Below are positions 1 through 12,400 of a stretch of 64,000 bases of DNA, one piece after another. The stretch is taken from assembly GCA_035610365.1 (NCBI GenBank), contig CM069432.1:260583177-260647176 (forward strand), read 5' to 3'. The stretch's first letter is position 1; each line of letters starts with the position of its first letter. The position numbers and the translations under genes are program-made. The notes beneath the pieces were generated by a model. The model was given only the letters and a program-made list of their open reading frames with translations, searched no databases and was not told the DNA's origin. The DNA comes from Aquatica leii. Lineage: Eukaryota > Arthropoda > Insecta > Coleoptera > Lampyridae.

Positions 1-43
1 CTCTAGAATATTCTGATTATTTCTTAAATCCTCTTGTATAATC

Positions 44-1546
44 TGTTACGTACGAAATTTTCATTACGGAATACCCTGTAGATGAATTAAAATTAGATTC
101 CGGTTTTGACGCCCTCTACCGATCTTTTCTCGTGACTGTCATTTGACGACAAAATCGTGAAGCTGTCAACTACAGTAACGGGCCGGTGCCGAGGTTTTCG
201 AATTGATTCTGATATTTTTAAGAACATCACGTGTGATGAACATACATTTATAAGGCGATTGCGAATTTATTACGATTCTTTCGGCACAGGGTAAGATATT
301 TTTGTCTTAAATCTATTAAAGGTCCTTCGTAATTTCTATATTCATGTGATAGCCGGTTCCTACCACGTTGCCCGCCATTGTGTATTTCAAGCAGTAATTA
401 GGATGCATAAGTACCATTAATGAATAATGCTACCGAGCCCATAAGCTGTTGTGAGGACCTGCTACTTAAATAACATCGAGGTCTCATCGAACGTTGCGTC
501 GGGGATGCTGATTTGGAAATAGAAGTCGATTGTGTTATCAGCCACCTGTTCTAAATTGCTACCTACAGTATTCGATACACTGGGTTTCTATATAATGCTT
601 AATGAAGAAGTCGATTGTGTTATCAGCCACCTGTTCTAAATTGCTACCTACAGTATTCGATACACCGGGTTTTTATGTAATACTTAATGATTTATTAATA
701 CTAATTTTGTAGCCTACTATTCTTAGTGAGTTGGTGTGTGACACGATTTGCTTTTAAATAAGTATTACAGGCCACTGGCGGGGCGTTTTCTTCGCGGTAG
801 TGGAAACTGGACTTCGGGTGAGTTTATTTATTTGATTTTTATATCGTTGTCACGAAAGTTACTCACAGAATTTTGATCTATATTAACGACCGTAATTATA
901 TTTATTGCTTATCTACCAATAAGGTAACTGTAATCATTCACTTTACTGTATCGCATACTGTGTGTGTGTGAAGAATATTTACTTCGACATAATTTAAATG
1001 TGTATTGTGTGTTGCCGATACTGCGGGCATTCATGTACTAAATCTTCGATATAATCCTGTAAATCTTATGTGTTGCGAAATCAAAGTTTCTACACTTGTT
1101 AACGATAATTGTTAGTTCTTCTAGTATTTATGATTTGAGAATTTAATGTATAGCTGTCAATTTGCTACACTACTAAGTTAAAGCTGTGATATTTGTTAAT
1201 TATACTTAAAAATCTTTCAAGTATGGATGATTGCAGAAATTTCATATACTCTTGTTAATATTTGACATTCACACATTAAAGTGATTATAATTGTTAATCT
1301 CTCTTGTTAGTTTTCTCTCTCCTGTGGTTATCGTTATCTATTAACTAATTTTGGTACTCGAACATCAGAGTATAAGGATTACGAACCTCCAATTGGGTTA
1401 CAAGTTTGGATCGTCTGTTGTGAGCGAGGCAGAAGTGTTATCTTGGATCAGCTCTGGCGCCCTTAAGTATACTTCCTGTGAACCTCCCCTACCTCCGACT
1501 GTGTGAGTTGGCCGTGCAAGGTTCGTAAGACATAAAGCTTGTAACA
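44..1546 (-). mobile_element. Solo LTR, family A copy 1 (inverted relative to copies 2-5)
   Basis: A 1,503-bp repeat that on the plus strand begins TGTTACG and ends TTGTAACA. It is flanked by a perfect 4-bp direct duplication, AATC, at 40-43 and 1547-1550. The TG...CA ends, the short TGTTAC/GTAACA inverted termini and the 4-bp duplication are what a Gypsy-type LTR leaves behind. It is the reverse complement of the repeats starting at 33558, 46274, 56773 and 61687, sharing the terminal block that contains GGTTCGTAAGACATAAAGC near 1530-1540. No gag or pol lies next to it, so I read it as a solo LTR. True transcriptional orientation is unknown; strand is relative to the other copies. It is the longest copy, partly because of an internal 85-bp duplication. 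Confidence 0.82.
522..691. repeat. 85-bp tandem duplication inside LTR A copy 1
   Basis: Two adjacent units, 522-606 and 607-691, each starting GAAGTCGATTGTGTTATCAG and differing at only a few positions. The same block occurs once in copies 4 and 5 (near 57650-57720 and 62460-62530, opposite orientation), so the duplication is specific to this copy. Confidence 0.85.
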
Positions 1547-1550
1547 AATC

Positions 1551-2459
1551 TTTAAATTCGAGAACGTTTCAATACGTTCAAATGAGACAATTATTTAATA
1601 GCAAAAGTAGATTACATTTGAAAGTTTGTTGTTTTTGTTAAATTAAGAAAATGACAATGTGTCATTTTGCACGGTGTCAAAATATTAATTTTATATTTTT
1701 TTGCTATATTCTGAAAGCCTACGAACTTATTACATTATTTTAATGTCATTGAAAAATAACTACGGAAATAACAATTAGAATAGTTGCTGTACTGGGTTAT
1801 TCTACTTTTTATCAGAGATGGGTCAAGTTCAAACTTGCTGACTCGTCAACGCTGTTGTATTTATTAGTTAATCACATTTTTTACACGTAAATGCAAAGTA
1901 TCAGATTGCAGTAATCACTGGTAATTAATGCATTATCGGTTATTTCTGATTGTTCATTTGAATCACGGAACATATATTGTACAAAAATTAAACGTATCAT
2001 TTTCTACTGGTAGGTCAAGATTTCAGGTCCACAACTTATAGTAATGTTTCCATTTATTGCTATTTCAGAATTGAATTATCTTCTAAATATTATATTTGCC
2101 ATTCTATTTATATATTCTAAAAAGCATTGACTAGAGAACGGGTTTGCAAAACGTACTGCCAGATACATCTTATATTTGAAGAAGTGTACTAGTCATAGAA
2201 TTAAGCAAAATACTTAATGAAAATTTACTATCATCGATAAATCAGTTATGAGAATAAAATAGTATATTTACAAAAAGACAAATAAAGTAATTTCAAAAAT
2301 GCAAGAAAACCGAAACTGGAGATGAAATAAACCGTTATCAACTAATCGAATCAACAAGTGACTAAGGAACTGATGACAGTACTAGTGAAACTATTAAATC
2401 TTCCTGTTGCGCCAACTTTAATATAGGAGGAAATAAATACACAAATAGAATACGCTATA
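1551..2459. other. AT-rich stretch without a recognised feature
   Basis: I see no long reading frame, terminal repeats or similarity to other parts of the window here. Probably decayed intergenic or repeat-derived DNA. Confidence 0.4.
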
Positions 2460-5400
2460 GATGACATCTTCTTCTTAAACTGCCTTATGCATTATCGAAT
2501 GTTGGCAACAATCGTGGCAATTTTTTATTCTTTAGCAGTTCTGATCAACTCATGTTTGCTCCTATGGGCGAATCTCTAATGTTTTTAAACCAGAAGCATC
2601 TTCTACGACCACGCCCTCTTCTACATCTACTTTTCTTTCCATAATGAGCTGCAATCGTTTATAATATGGTCCGTCCGCTATATTCTTTTGAACACCCGGT
2701 ACTCGAAAGCTTGTATTTTGTTTTCTGTATTAGCCTTAAGAGTCCACGTTTCAGCAGCATACAACAGTACTGAATACTGAGCAATGCAGAAATCTGTATC
2801 TGGTAGTAAGGTCAACACGGCGGTTAGTAAGTAATTTCTTTACTTGTTGAAATGCAGATCTTGCTGTTTCTATTCTTCCTTTTTTTGTTTCTGAGTCTCC
2901 ATTTTCTATCAACCAGCTACCTAAGTATTTGAATTTTTGTACTTTTTCTTTTTGTCGGTTCTATATTGTTGAGTCATGTTTTTGTCTCTTTTGTATTTAT
3001 TGTTAACGTTATTATATCTCCTTTCCGGCTTGCTGCATCCATCAGTCGTTGTAGTCCTTCTATTCTATCCGAAATCCTGTGTCGTCAGCATATCTCATAT
3101 TATTAAAAAGTTTACTATTTATTTTTATTCCGTCTTTGCAGTATTCTAGGGTTTTGGCGAACACTGTCTCTGAGTAAATATTATATAATAGTGGTGAGAG
3201 GACTCAGCCTTGTCTCACATTCTTTTAATTGAGGTAGCTTCCGTGTTTTCATTATCTATTCTCACTGTGGTGTTTTGATTCCAGTAAAGGTTTCTAATAG
3301 CTGTTATGCCCTCTTGATCATATCCTTTCTTAGTAAGTATTCTCAATAGCTCGTCATGTTTTACACGTGTTACGAATTTTATTATTAAAACTAATTTATT
3401 TAAACGACTAAAAATATGTTTTACTTATACTAGAAATATGTACACTTGTAAATTAACCGAACTAATGAAATCTAATAATATTTAATATAAACACTTACAC
3501 TAATTAAGATAAGATAAAGTCCGCGGATAGCCTCACACACTTGTTTACACTAAAAATCACGTACGAGATTATTCTCTGTATATTTATGTACACACACGTG
3601 CTAACGACTTATTTATCTCAACTTGAATAATCTTCTTAACACTGCTGTATTCGCGTTACGGCAATAACTGACCTACGACTTGTTTCTTCGGTATTTATAC
3701 ACATTTAGAAATCCTTCTCGAGTGTTCCCTATCTTTCGGTATATCTTCTAGAAGATGGATAACAACTTCCAGAAGGCTCTTGAATTTGCAGATAACTTCT
3801 CGAACGTTTCACACGGTTAACAGCTTTTTCATAGTCGATAAAGCATATGTAAATATCTTTTTGTCGATCATGGCATTTTTGTGGCAGACTGGTACCGAAC
3901 CTTTTTCTAAATCTGAATTGGGAGTCACTAATATCAATTTTACATTTCTGAAATTTTTTGGAATAATTGAGGATATGGCTCATCAGGTTTATGAGTCAAA
4001 AAGCATAGCGTTTGTTTACATTGGTTTTTTTACGTATAATGATAAACTCCATTCAATCAGAAGGCATTATCCAGTTTTCCAGTTTGATAAATTGTGTTAA
4101 TAAGGATAGTAAGTAATGGTATGTTTTCTTGATTCAATAGGTTTCTAAAATTTGTTATGGATCTGGTGTGGCCCAGCTGCTTTGTCGTTTTTAAAATTCC
4201 ATATTGCGTTTGTTGTTTCACTTTGTAATATTCGTGCTGCATGTTCTGCTTGGTTCTCACATTTTCAAAAGTCTGCTTTATATATTCTTCCCATACTTGT
4301 TTTAGTTCTTCTTTGCTTGCGATTGATTTGTGGTTATTGTTTAGCACTTTGTTGTAGTTGAATGTTTTCGGGCTCCCTATAGTTTCTTTGATTTTTTGTG
4401 TAGGTTAAAAGTATCATGCGTCTTTTGTAGATCTTCTAGTTTATTGCATTTTTCATTTAATCATAGTTTCTTCGCTTGTCTGATCTTCTTTTGTATTAGT
4501 TTATTAAGTTACCGGTTGTTGGTTTTTGTTTTTATATATTCTTCTGTTGTCCATTAACATTAGTATTTCTGATGTGATCCATGGTTTTTCATTTTTATTA
4601 CGACTTTTATCAGTGATTCTATTTTGTGTGTTAGTGATGGCTAGTTTTATTTGGTTCCAAATAGACTCTATAGCCTTTGTATAGTCTATGTAGTCTACGT
4701 AAGTATTTATATTATTTATTAACTCGTGTTCCACTTTCTCTTATATTTTTGTTTGTGTATTTTCTTGCTATGTCGTTTGTAGTTTTTTTGAGACGTATAT
4801 TAATGGTTTGTACAACAGGATTATGATCTGAGCCCACATCACTTCCGGGATATGATTTGACTCCTGTTAATCTATTTTTATGCCTCTTGCTAATTAAAAG
4901 CTGGTCTATTTGATTCCCAACAACGTGCTCTGGGTTGTGTTGTGGAGACGTTCATGTATAAAGTCCCCTTGGTGACTTGAACCACGTGTTCATGACGATC
5001 ATGTTTTCTTCTTGGCAGAATTGTATTAGCCGTTCTCTTCTATCGTTTTGTTCAGCTAGGCCATATTCTCCCACAATGTCTTCTAATTTACTATGGTCCA
5101 CTTTGGCATTGAAATCGACCATAATAATAGTTACTTCGTCTGTTTTAATGTTTTTTCTTAGATCGTTTATGTGCGCGTATAGTTGTTCTGTTTCTGTATC
5201 TGGTCTGCATTTGAGTTGTTGTTACCTGCATAGTATATGACATGGTCATCGATTTCATTTTTTTCTACACCCCGGCTATCTTGTTTCTAATATTTCTAGG
5301 ATTTCTAGTGTAATCTAGTCATTTAGTGGATTGCGTTATGTGTCTTTCCACCCATATAAAGGCTATTTACGTTCCACGTTTTTTTCTGTTTTTTTCTCAC

Positions 5401-5780
5401 AAACGGGTGGTGCCTATCTTGTTTTGACGTGGGGATTCTTAGCATGTTTTTGTTATTTAAAACCTTCTACGGACTAGGGGCCAATTCTATATCTTGCATT
5501 GCCATGATTGTTGAAACTTGAGAAAATTGGGTAGTAGTTTGTCCTTGCTTTCTGCGCCGCCGTGCTATGACCGAGTAACATTTACATGATGTTTTGCCTA
5601 TAGGTTTCTGATAATAAGAATTTAAGGAAAATACGGTTACAGTAGCCCTCGCTGTCAGCTAGTTTTTGTCCACCCCAGGTATTTTATTTTTCTGGTACTT
5701 GCCATATCTGGTGGGCATTCCCTTATTCGCCACCTGGTGAGGCGCCCGAAGAGGGACTGGTAACCTACACACAGAAAAAC
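2460..5780 (-). mobile_element. LINE (non-LTR retrotransposon) relic, split by a solo LTR
   Basis: Read on the minus strand, broken frames give a LINE polyprotein from high to low coordinates. At about 5240-4800 there is an apurinic-type endonuclease with a 'VDFNAKV'-like motif, then 'TSPQHNPEHVVGNQIDQLLI' and 'SDHNPVV'. A linker ('KPWITSEIL') follows near 4600. Reverse transcriptase pieces include 'ISDSQFRFRKRFGT' and 'CFIDYEKAVNRVK' around 3830-3980, and 'RIEGLQRLMDAASRKGD' near 3000-3060. A C-terminal stretch at 2880-2640 ends in 'GPYYKRLQLIMERKVDVEEG'. The 3' tail at about 2465-2580 resembles the untranslated end usual for this LINE type. Many stops and frameshifts make it a dead copy. 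Clade not assigned. The 5240-5780 part is likely its 5' region. A family C solo LTR (3368-3811) interrupts the RT domain. Confidence 0.8.
3368..3811 (-). mobile_element. Solo LTR, family C copy 1, inserted in the LINE relic
   Basis: A 444-bp repeat flanked by a perfect 4-bp duplication CACG (3364-3367 and 3812-3815). On the minus strand it starts TGAAACGTTCGAG and ends TTCGTAACA. It is clearly homologous to 42282-42706, where the same sequence sits just upstream of a minus-strand Gypsy gag, so this is an LTR and the minus strand is sense. LINE sequence continues on both sides, with the RT motif 'CFIDYEKA' immediately beyond its high-coordinate end. Confidence 0.82.
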
Positions 5781-6120
5781 ACTAACACACGATAAAGGTA
5801 ACGCAACGGTGCGGTGGTAATGGATACAGACACTGCTGCAATACCTGGATATGTCGGAGAATTTAGAAGTGAGTCAAAAGGTTTGGGTTGGAGAAAGTCA
5901 AAAATAAACAAACGTAAATCTGTGTAAATAATTAATTATGAACTTAAGTAGTAAAGCTTTGGATCTATTAAAGAACAATTTTGTGTTTTGTGTGTTTTTG
6001 CATAGATTTTTTGTTGATTTTTGTTTTTTAAAGCTTATGTTGTACGTTACTTAGGCATTTCAAAATAATATAAGAATAATTTACATGTTGACCAGTTTAC
6101 TTAAGCATTTAAACGTATGA

Positions 6121-6576
6121 CCGAAATTATTAGATAAAGTTAAGGAAAATACGTCAGAGAAAAACCTGGAAATTCAGAGAATTTGTAAATACAAAACTAC
6201 TGTGAACCTTGTACTACATCTAGATCACTGGTCAAAATTAAATAGAGATTTAACAAAAACTGAACGTCAAACTAGGAAAGCTATGGAAGATTCATTTACA
6301 TCAAAAGAAAGTTACTGCAAATCACTCAGTTACGAGTTAACCACATATATTGCAAAGGAACTGCAAAGATAAGCAGGAAAAACTGACATCTACCTGAAGA
6401 ACTCTGAATACTATGTAAGGAGCAAATTGCAAGGTTTAGAGAAACGTCAATTTGTCTGGGTTGGAAAACGGGAAAGGCTAAGTTTAATTCGTTTTCTTTT
6501 GGCTAAAAGGTCTGGGTGTTCTCTTATGACGCGGTCTAAGCCGAAATTTGTTCATAGCCTAATTAAGTCAAAGTAG
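6121..6576 (+). pseudogene. Unrecognised degenerate open frame with one internal stop
   Basis: A single forward frame stays open from 6121 to 6573 except for one stop (TAA, 6370-6372), ending at TAG 6574-6576. That is about 150 codons in DNA where chance frames are usually short. There is no convincing start codon. The product is rich in lysine, arginine, glutamate and serine (for example 'DLTKTERQTRKAMEDSF' and 'KNSEYYVRSKLQGLEKRQF'). I do not recognise the family. It lies beyond the 5' side of the LINE relic and may be the remnant of a transposon-encoded protein or a chance survivor. Confidence 0.35.
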
Positions 6577-7915
6577 TACAGATTTAAGAAAAAATAAATA
6601 TTCTCACCAAGTTTCCCGTAAAAATCAATGAAGATAAGGATGAAATTGAAATTGTAAGCAACAAGTTACCACTGATATGTGGGCTTTAATTTTAGAAAAG
6701 ATACAATGACATCTCAGATACGAATGAACTCGAAATTTGTTTTTTGCCGTTTCGAGGAATTTTTTCTTTTAATATTTACCTAGTGTGAATATGTCAAACC
6801 AGTTCAGATATTCTTTCAAAAACAGATTCTTCTGTAACATCAAATAATTGAATTGTTGTGTAACGTCGGTTAATGTTACAATATAAGGTTGACATCCGAT
6901 TTAAATTGCTTTTTAATTCCTATAATTACAATTTCATTAACTGACAACTAACTACCTAATTGTTCACCATTTATGTAATTATTTAACACAACCATTGGCT
7001 ATTAGCTATCTTTTAAAAGTCTAAACTGTTGTGTCCTAACTGACGCACTTATTCTATTTATATGTAATGGAATTGCCAAAGTTGCTAACTCGTCACTATT
7101 GCTCAAAGCTGTTCGTTCATCAGTAATCTATGCTTAATAATCATTCCTTACTAGGTCGAATGCAATCACATTTCCTAATGCTTTTTCTTTCTTTTACACT
7201 TCACCAAGTACAATTTAGTTTGGTTGTAATTTATATTAAATGTAATTTTGATTTAATTTACTTCTTTTAGTAGATTAAAATAAAAACGAAATAATTACAT
7301 TTTCAAAAGCTGCACAAGATATGCAATATTGGTGCAATTTGTGTAATAATTATGCAATCGAATTTTTGTGCGTGCAATTATTATGCAATATTTATGAAAT
7401 ATATGGAATATATCTGCAATAATGCATAATTTATGCCATTATTGCACGCATGGAATAGTAATTTTGGGAGTGATTACCTTCTCGTCTTCGGCGTAATTTC
7501 ATGTTGTCGTTGATACTTTTGCGGTTTTAATTCTTATTTGTGTTACGGAAATTGATTACAGTCATATGTTTTAATTTCTATTTTACAAGGTTGCAGTGAG
7601 CAGCTACAATAATTTGAATTGGGGTTGATTGAAATGCTACAGTAATGGATACGAGCTACTACACTCCTTAAGCTCAACAGACTTCGTTAGGCCAAGAGTT
7701 CGTGGTGTGTTAGACTTAATAATTCAGGATTCAGTTCGTTGCGGACTAACTAACTCAAAACATTTTGTTTTTCATCGGACCTTTTTGAAAATTACTATTT
7801 TAGTTCTTCAAAATACTATTCGAAAAAGCTGTTATGCATATGTTTTTCATGTTCTTTCTGATTTTTCGTTGTTGACCTTTAATTGACTTTGCGTGAAGGC
7901 CAGTGAATGGTGGGA
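6577..7915. other. AT-rich stretch with a small inverted repeat
   Basis: No gene recognised. Between about 7310 and 7460 there is a cluster of TGCAAT/ATTGCA words, including a 10-bp inverted pair TGCGTGCAAT and ATTGCACGCA about 60 bp apart, a possible small palindromic repeat. A forward open frame at 7629-7886 (85 residues) has no recognisable motif. Confidence 0.35.
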
Positions 7916-8640
7916 GGTAGTCCCAGCACAGTTTAATTTTATTTAATCAATCAATATTGGATGAAGATAGGTAAGCTGAAATTGGCAAACAATTAATGGT
8001 AGTCGATCGACTGTAGCTTAACGTTTTCAAGCAACGCAAAAGAATCAAAATGACGAAAAACGTGTCACATCTGAGCTAAGTTAAAGAAACATGGAAAATC
8101 GAAAAAACATTTGTGGACTGTTGCTTGAACAATTCAAAAAAGTCATTTTTCTGTCAGACTTTTATTGTCAACTATCGGCAACAAAACGCAAGATTTATGA
8201 AAAGGAAGCTTTATTGTGGGTGTACTTTACTTTAATTATCACAAGGTGTTGTCTATTACGAACTGTTGAAATTTGAAGCACTTATTGCAGATCGTTATGG
8301 TTTACAATTGATTAATCACAACAATCTGGAAGACACGATGAAATGATGTTGATAAACAAGTTCGAGATGCGTTGAAAATATTTGAATGGCAAGTGTTACT
8401 TCATTTCCTGTTCTTATTCAAATAAATTATTGCGTCAGTCGTTGGTACACGCACTTGCATAATTTTGAAGAAATCATAAATGGCTCGAATAAAAATCTTC
8501 AAGTTTTTCCAAGTTTCTAAAAATTGGAAGATTAGGAATAAGTTATAGAAAACAATAGGAGTTATCTTTAACCGCTTGAAATAAATGAACGTGTAATTTT
8601 GCTACACCTGATATTTTTTTGTTGTATTTTTAAAATTTGG
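7916..8640 (+). pseudogene. mariner-like transposase relic
   Basis: Broken forward frames carry mariner transposase sequence in order. Near 8060-8130 is the segment 'KRVTSELS' then 'MENRKNICGLLLEQFKK', the region before the first catalytic aspartate. It is followed by 'VIFLSDF' where mariners usually have a 'GDEKWI' block. Around 8240-8340 is 'GVVYYELLKFEALIADRYG', the conserved 'GVVYYELL' segment. Fragments near 8380 match 'WQVLLH', and the 'HNFEEI' region follows near 8470. The catalytic aspartates are not preserved and several frameshifts are present, so it is inactive. I could not define terminal inverted repeats. Confidence 0.7.
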
Positions 8641-9456
8641 TAATTAAATTTTTGATAAACGTTTTTGTTACATATTTTGTTGCGATCTTTTCGACAATTC
8701 CTACTGACTTTTTTTGTTCCCTATTTCATTTTTTTGTACGCTTTATGTTTTTAAAGTAATTGAAATATTGATGTTTTTTAGTTTACTGATTTATGCAATA
8801 TATTATGGAAATTGTTATTAATAAAAGACAGTTTATGATTTTGAATAAACCATTATTTCATATATTCTTTAATTTTGTTAATTATTTAAGGAGTTAGACA
8901 TTTGCTAATTATAAAAATAATTTGTTGATTATAATAATTACTTTATCGATTCTAAAGGTAAAGCTGAAAGTGACGGATTTTAATGAAAGCACCAACCCTC
9001 TTAATCGATTAATTAATGAAATTATTTCCTTCTTAAACGCGTAAAGCAGCTTAGTTTTATTCTTCCATCTGGACGATTTGATTTCATTTGAATAGCTGGG
9101 AAAAGTGGCGTTGGAATTGAATAGACTGGCGTTCTCATCTTTAAAAAAATTATATTTGGTTTTATACAAAATTATAATTCTTTAACTTAGTGCTTTAGTT
9201 TTTCTTGTTTTTAAAGGATGAAAGGATTCAGCACATTTGGGTTTGTAAAAGTCAATAGACAATTATTATTATTTTTTGTTGTAAAAAAAATTATTGGGGT
9301 ATAATGAGTATCAGGGCTTTTCGGTTTGATTAATTTGTAGATCTTATAATAAGAGTGTGGTTCATACACGATCAACGTGAGTTTAGTTTTTACCACTGAT
9401 TTAGTTTACGAATTTAACAGAAGCTGACAGGGAAGTGGTAAAGTTCGACGCCATCG
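8641..9456. other. AT-rich DNA, possibly 3' end of the adjacent Gypsy relic
   Basis: No independent gene seen. It lies downstream, in minus-strand terms, of a Gypsy integrase C-terminus that ends at 9457, so part may be an old untranslated region or LTR. I found no matching LTR partner on the other side. Confidence 0.3.
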
Positions 9457-12400
9457 TTAACATCCCTTCCTTTGCCCTACCGTTATATTTCTTGCCGCCA
9501 ATTTCAGCTTTGTTGCTTGTACGCGCAGAGGTCGCCACATAACTCCTCTTTCAGTGAACTTCCTAGATAAGTTGACGTACGGCGGGTCGAAAGAAACTTC
9601 CTTTGCATAGAACTGGTGTTGATGTTTGGGTAAAGATTGAGCGTACGTGTGATCGTGAGTTGGGCCTGTCTCAGCATCTTCGTTAGTCAGAAATATCGCT
9701 TTTAGATGATCCACTGAAATAGTTTTATCCTTCTCATTTATTCTGGGAGTGAATACCTTTACATTGCGACTGGTAACAGGATACGGGCCGTTGTGTGCTG
9801 GTTGCAAAGGCTTACGTACAGCATCATGGCGTATGAAAGCATGCGATGCTGTGGGTAGCTATTTAAAAACAAAGATTTTTTTTTTGAATGTGGTTTTGTC
9901 GTTTGTGGCCGTTTTGTTTGGAAATATTTTTGCATTCTGGAAACGAAATCACTGCAAGTCTCGGATTTTCCGATGGTGAAAAGTTCACCGGAGTGACGAG
10001 GAGTTTTCTAAATACTAGTTCAGCAGGAGTTGAATTGAAATCTTCTTTGAGTGCTGATCGAATTTCTAGCAGCACCAATGACAAAGATTCTTTTTTTAAG
10101 CTAAGGAAGCGGTCTTCTTTTAATAGGGACTGCAACTCAGCATTTTTTTGTTTGATCTTCTGAAAGTTTGGAATGAGAAACTAGTATAGGTTTCTTGTCA
10201 ATAGCATCCTGTCTTGATAATGCATCTTCAGGTACATTGTTTTCTCCACTTACATAGCGTATGTTAGTTGTATATTGATTAATAAAATCTAAGTAACGGA
10301 ACTGTGTTGGAGATCTTTTTTCTGATTTTTGTCTAAATGCGAAGATTAGTAATTTGATCGGTGTATAACGTAAACTATCGGTCTTCTAAGTACTGCCTCA
10401 AACGTTTTGTTGCGGTGTATGTGGTGTATAATTTGCGATTATATGCACTGTACTTTTGCTACGTTGGAGACAATTTTTTGAAAAAAAATGCAATGGGTTG
10501 CCACGCGTTGCCATATTGCTGCTAATGAACGGTACCGATGGCTGTAATTGAAGCATTAACCATTAGCAATTTAGTAGCGTTGACTTATAGGGGAAGAGAG
10601 CTATTGCATCGGTTAATGATTTTTTAACAAGATTGAAGCCTCGTCGGTGGCTGTATTAGTTTGTTTCTTTTTTTAATGAACGTCTTAGTAGCAAACTCAA
10701 CGGTGGCTGTCTATTTATGGCGTTTGGAATAAAACGTTGGAAAGGAAACGTCGAAGTTGTTTGACCGCGGTAGGAAGTTTAGCATTCAGCTTTGCGTCAA
10801 TACGATCTTGAGGTGGTTTACAATAAGACTCAGTCGATGTAGGCATAACAAAACCCTAATCCTCTGAGGATTTCATCAATAAATCGCTGAAATGTTTGAA
10901 CTGCGTTTTTTTAATTCAAAACTCATGAATTGGAACTCGTACAATCCAAGAGGTGGCAGTTTTGGGTACGTCTGATGGATTAATTGGTATTTGGTGAAAA
11001 GCCTTGACAAGATCGATCGTAGAAAAAGTGATTTTGTCATATAAAACTTGCGAGAAGTCCTCGATGTGCGGAATTGGGTACTTATCTACAATTGTACGAG
11101 CATTGGGTGCACGATTATGATCACATAGACCCCAGTGGGTGTTGGTCTTCGGTACTAAGTGAAGATGCGATGGTCACGCGGTATTTTAAGGCTGTATTAT
11201 ACTTAACGATAACATGTACTGAAATTTCTTTTTATCGATGGCAAGGCGTTCCGGAGCTAACATTGTTATGTTAAAATTGTTTTGGTTTGATGTTTGCACC
11301 GTATTAGATTTATTCTCGGAACGCCCACTTCCCACTACTTTGGGGTGACGTCGAAAAGTTTTGACATCGTAGTTTGATGAAAGAAACATAATTTATCCGG
11401 TGACAGTGAAATATGTTGCACTTTATCTAACGTTATGTGCACCCAATGGGGTTTTTATTACTGATTATCCACACCCCTCCATGCGAGTATTAGGTGTAGT
11501 ATTTTTTCTATAGTCTTAATTGGGGTAACTGTTGTTTCCTGTCTTTTTGATTTGATTTAATTCTTCCGTGATTGTCATTAGCGGGTTTCTGGACACCCAC
11601 ACGTGTTTTATCCATGTGGAGAACTAGTACTTATTGGGAAAATTTCCATGGTGACGTCACGACACTTGCTTTGAAGATATCGAGTAATGGATAATTTCTA
11701 ACCGAATTGGAAGACTCAGTGCAATAATATAAATTAATTTGAGGGAAACTCGCCGCATTTTCTTTGTTGTCATTGAACGTATGAACCAAGGGAAATTTAT
11801 TTGTGGTAGGTTCTTATCACAATTAACTATACAATTGTTTTGCTGTGTGTCATATTATTAGACAGTGGTTCTTTGAATCATCGAGATTTGCATGTTTGTG
11901 TTATAATTTACAAATGTAAATTTATTTCTTTTCGGAATGTAAAAGTTAGGCCGACAAATTTAATTTGTTGTACGACGTGTTTCCCGACCGAAGGGGGCTT
12001 ATTTCAACCACTTTTGATCGCACTTATGTAAATATATGTGTACCTTCTTCTTTCTACGAACTTTTTTGTCTGTGATAAAATAAATAAACTCGTTGTTACA
12101 ACTTCAGTGTTGTGATTTGTTCTATTACAGCTTTGGGTAGATTTAAACGGTGTTTCCCATCCTAATATTTGATCGTTTAGGCGTTTTTTTAAACTTATTT
12201 TATAATTTGGCACCACGAAGCTTACGACCCAATCTCCTAATCCAATTGAGTTAGTCGTTGCCTTTTTAAGTTACGAGTTAATTATCGTAACAACTTCCAA
12301 CGTCGAGAAGTAACGGGTTGACCTTGCGTTGTTTTGATATGATGAATAACAATTCTGAAATTCTTTTAATAATTCAATCTCATTCTCTTATTTCTCCTCT

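Noticed and set aside
1450-1470. CTGGCGCCC inside LTR A copies as a primer-binding site
   Set aside because: It lies about 80-100 bp inside the LTR and not after its end; the 4-bp duplications place the true ends outside it.
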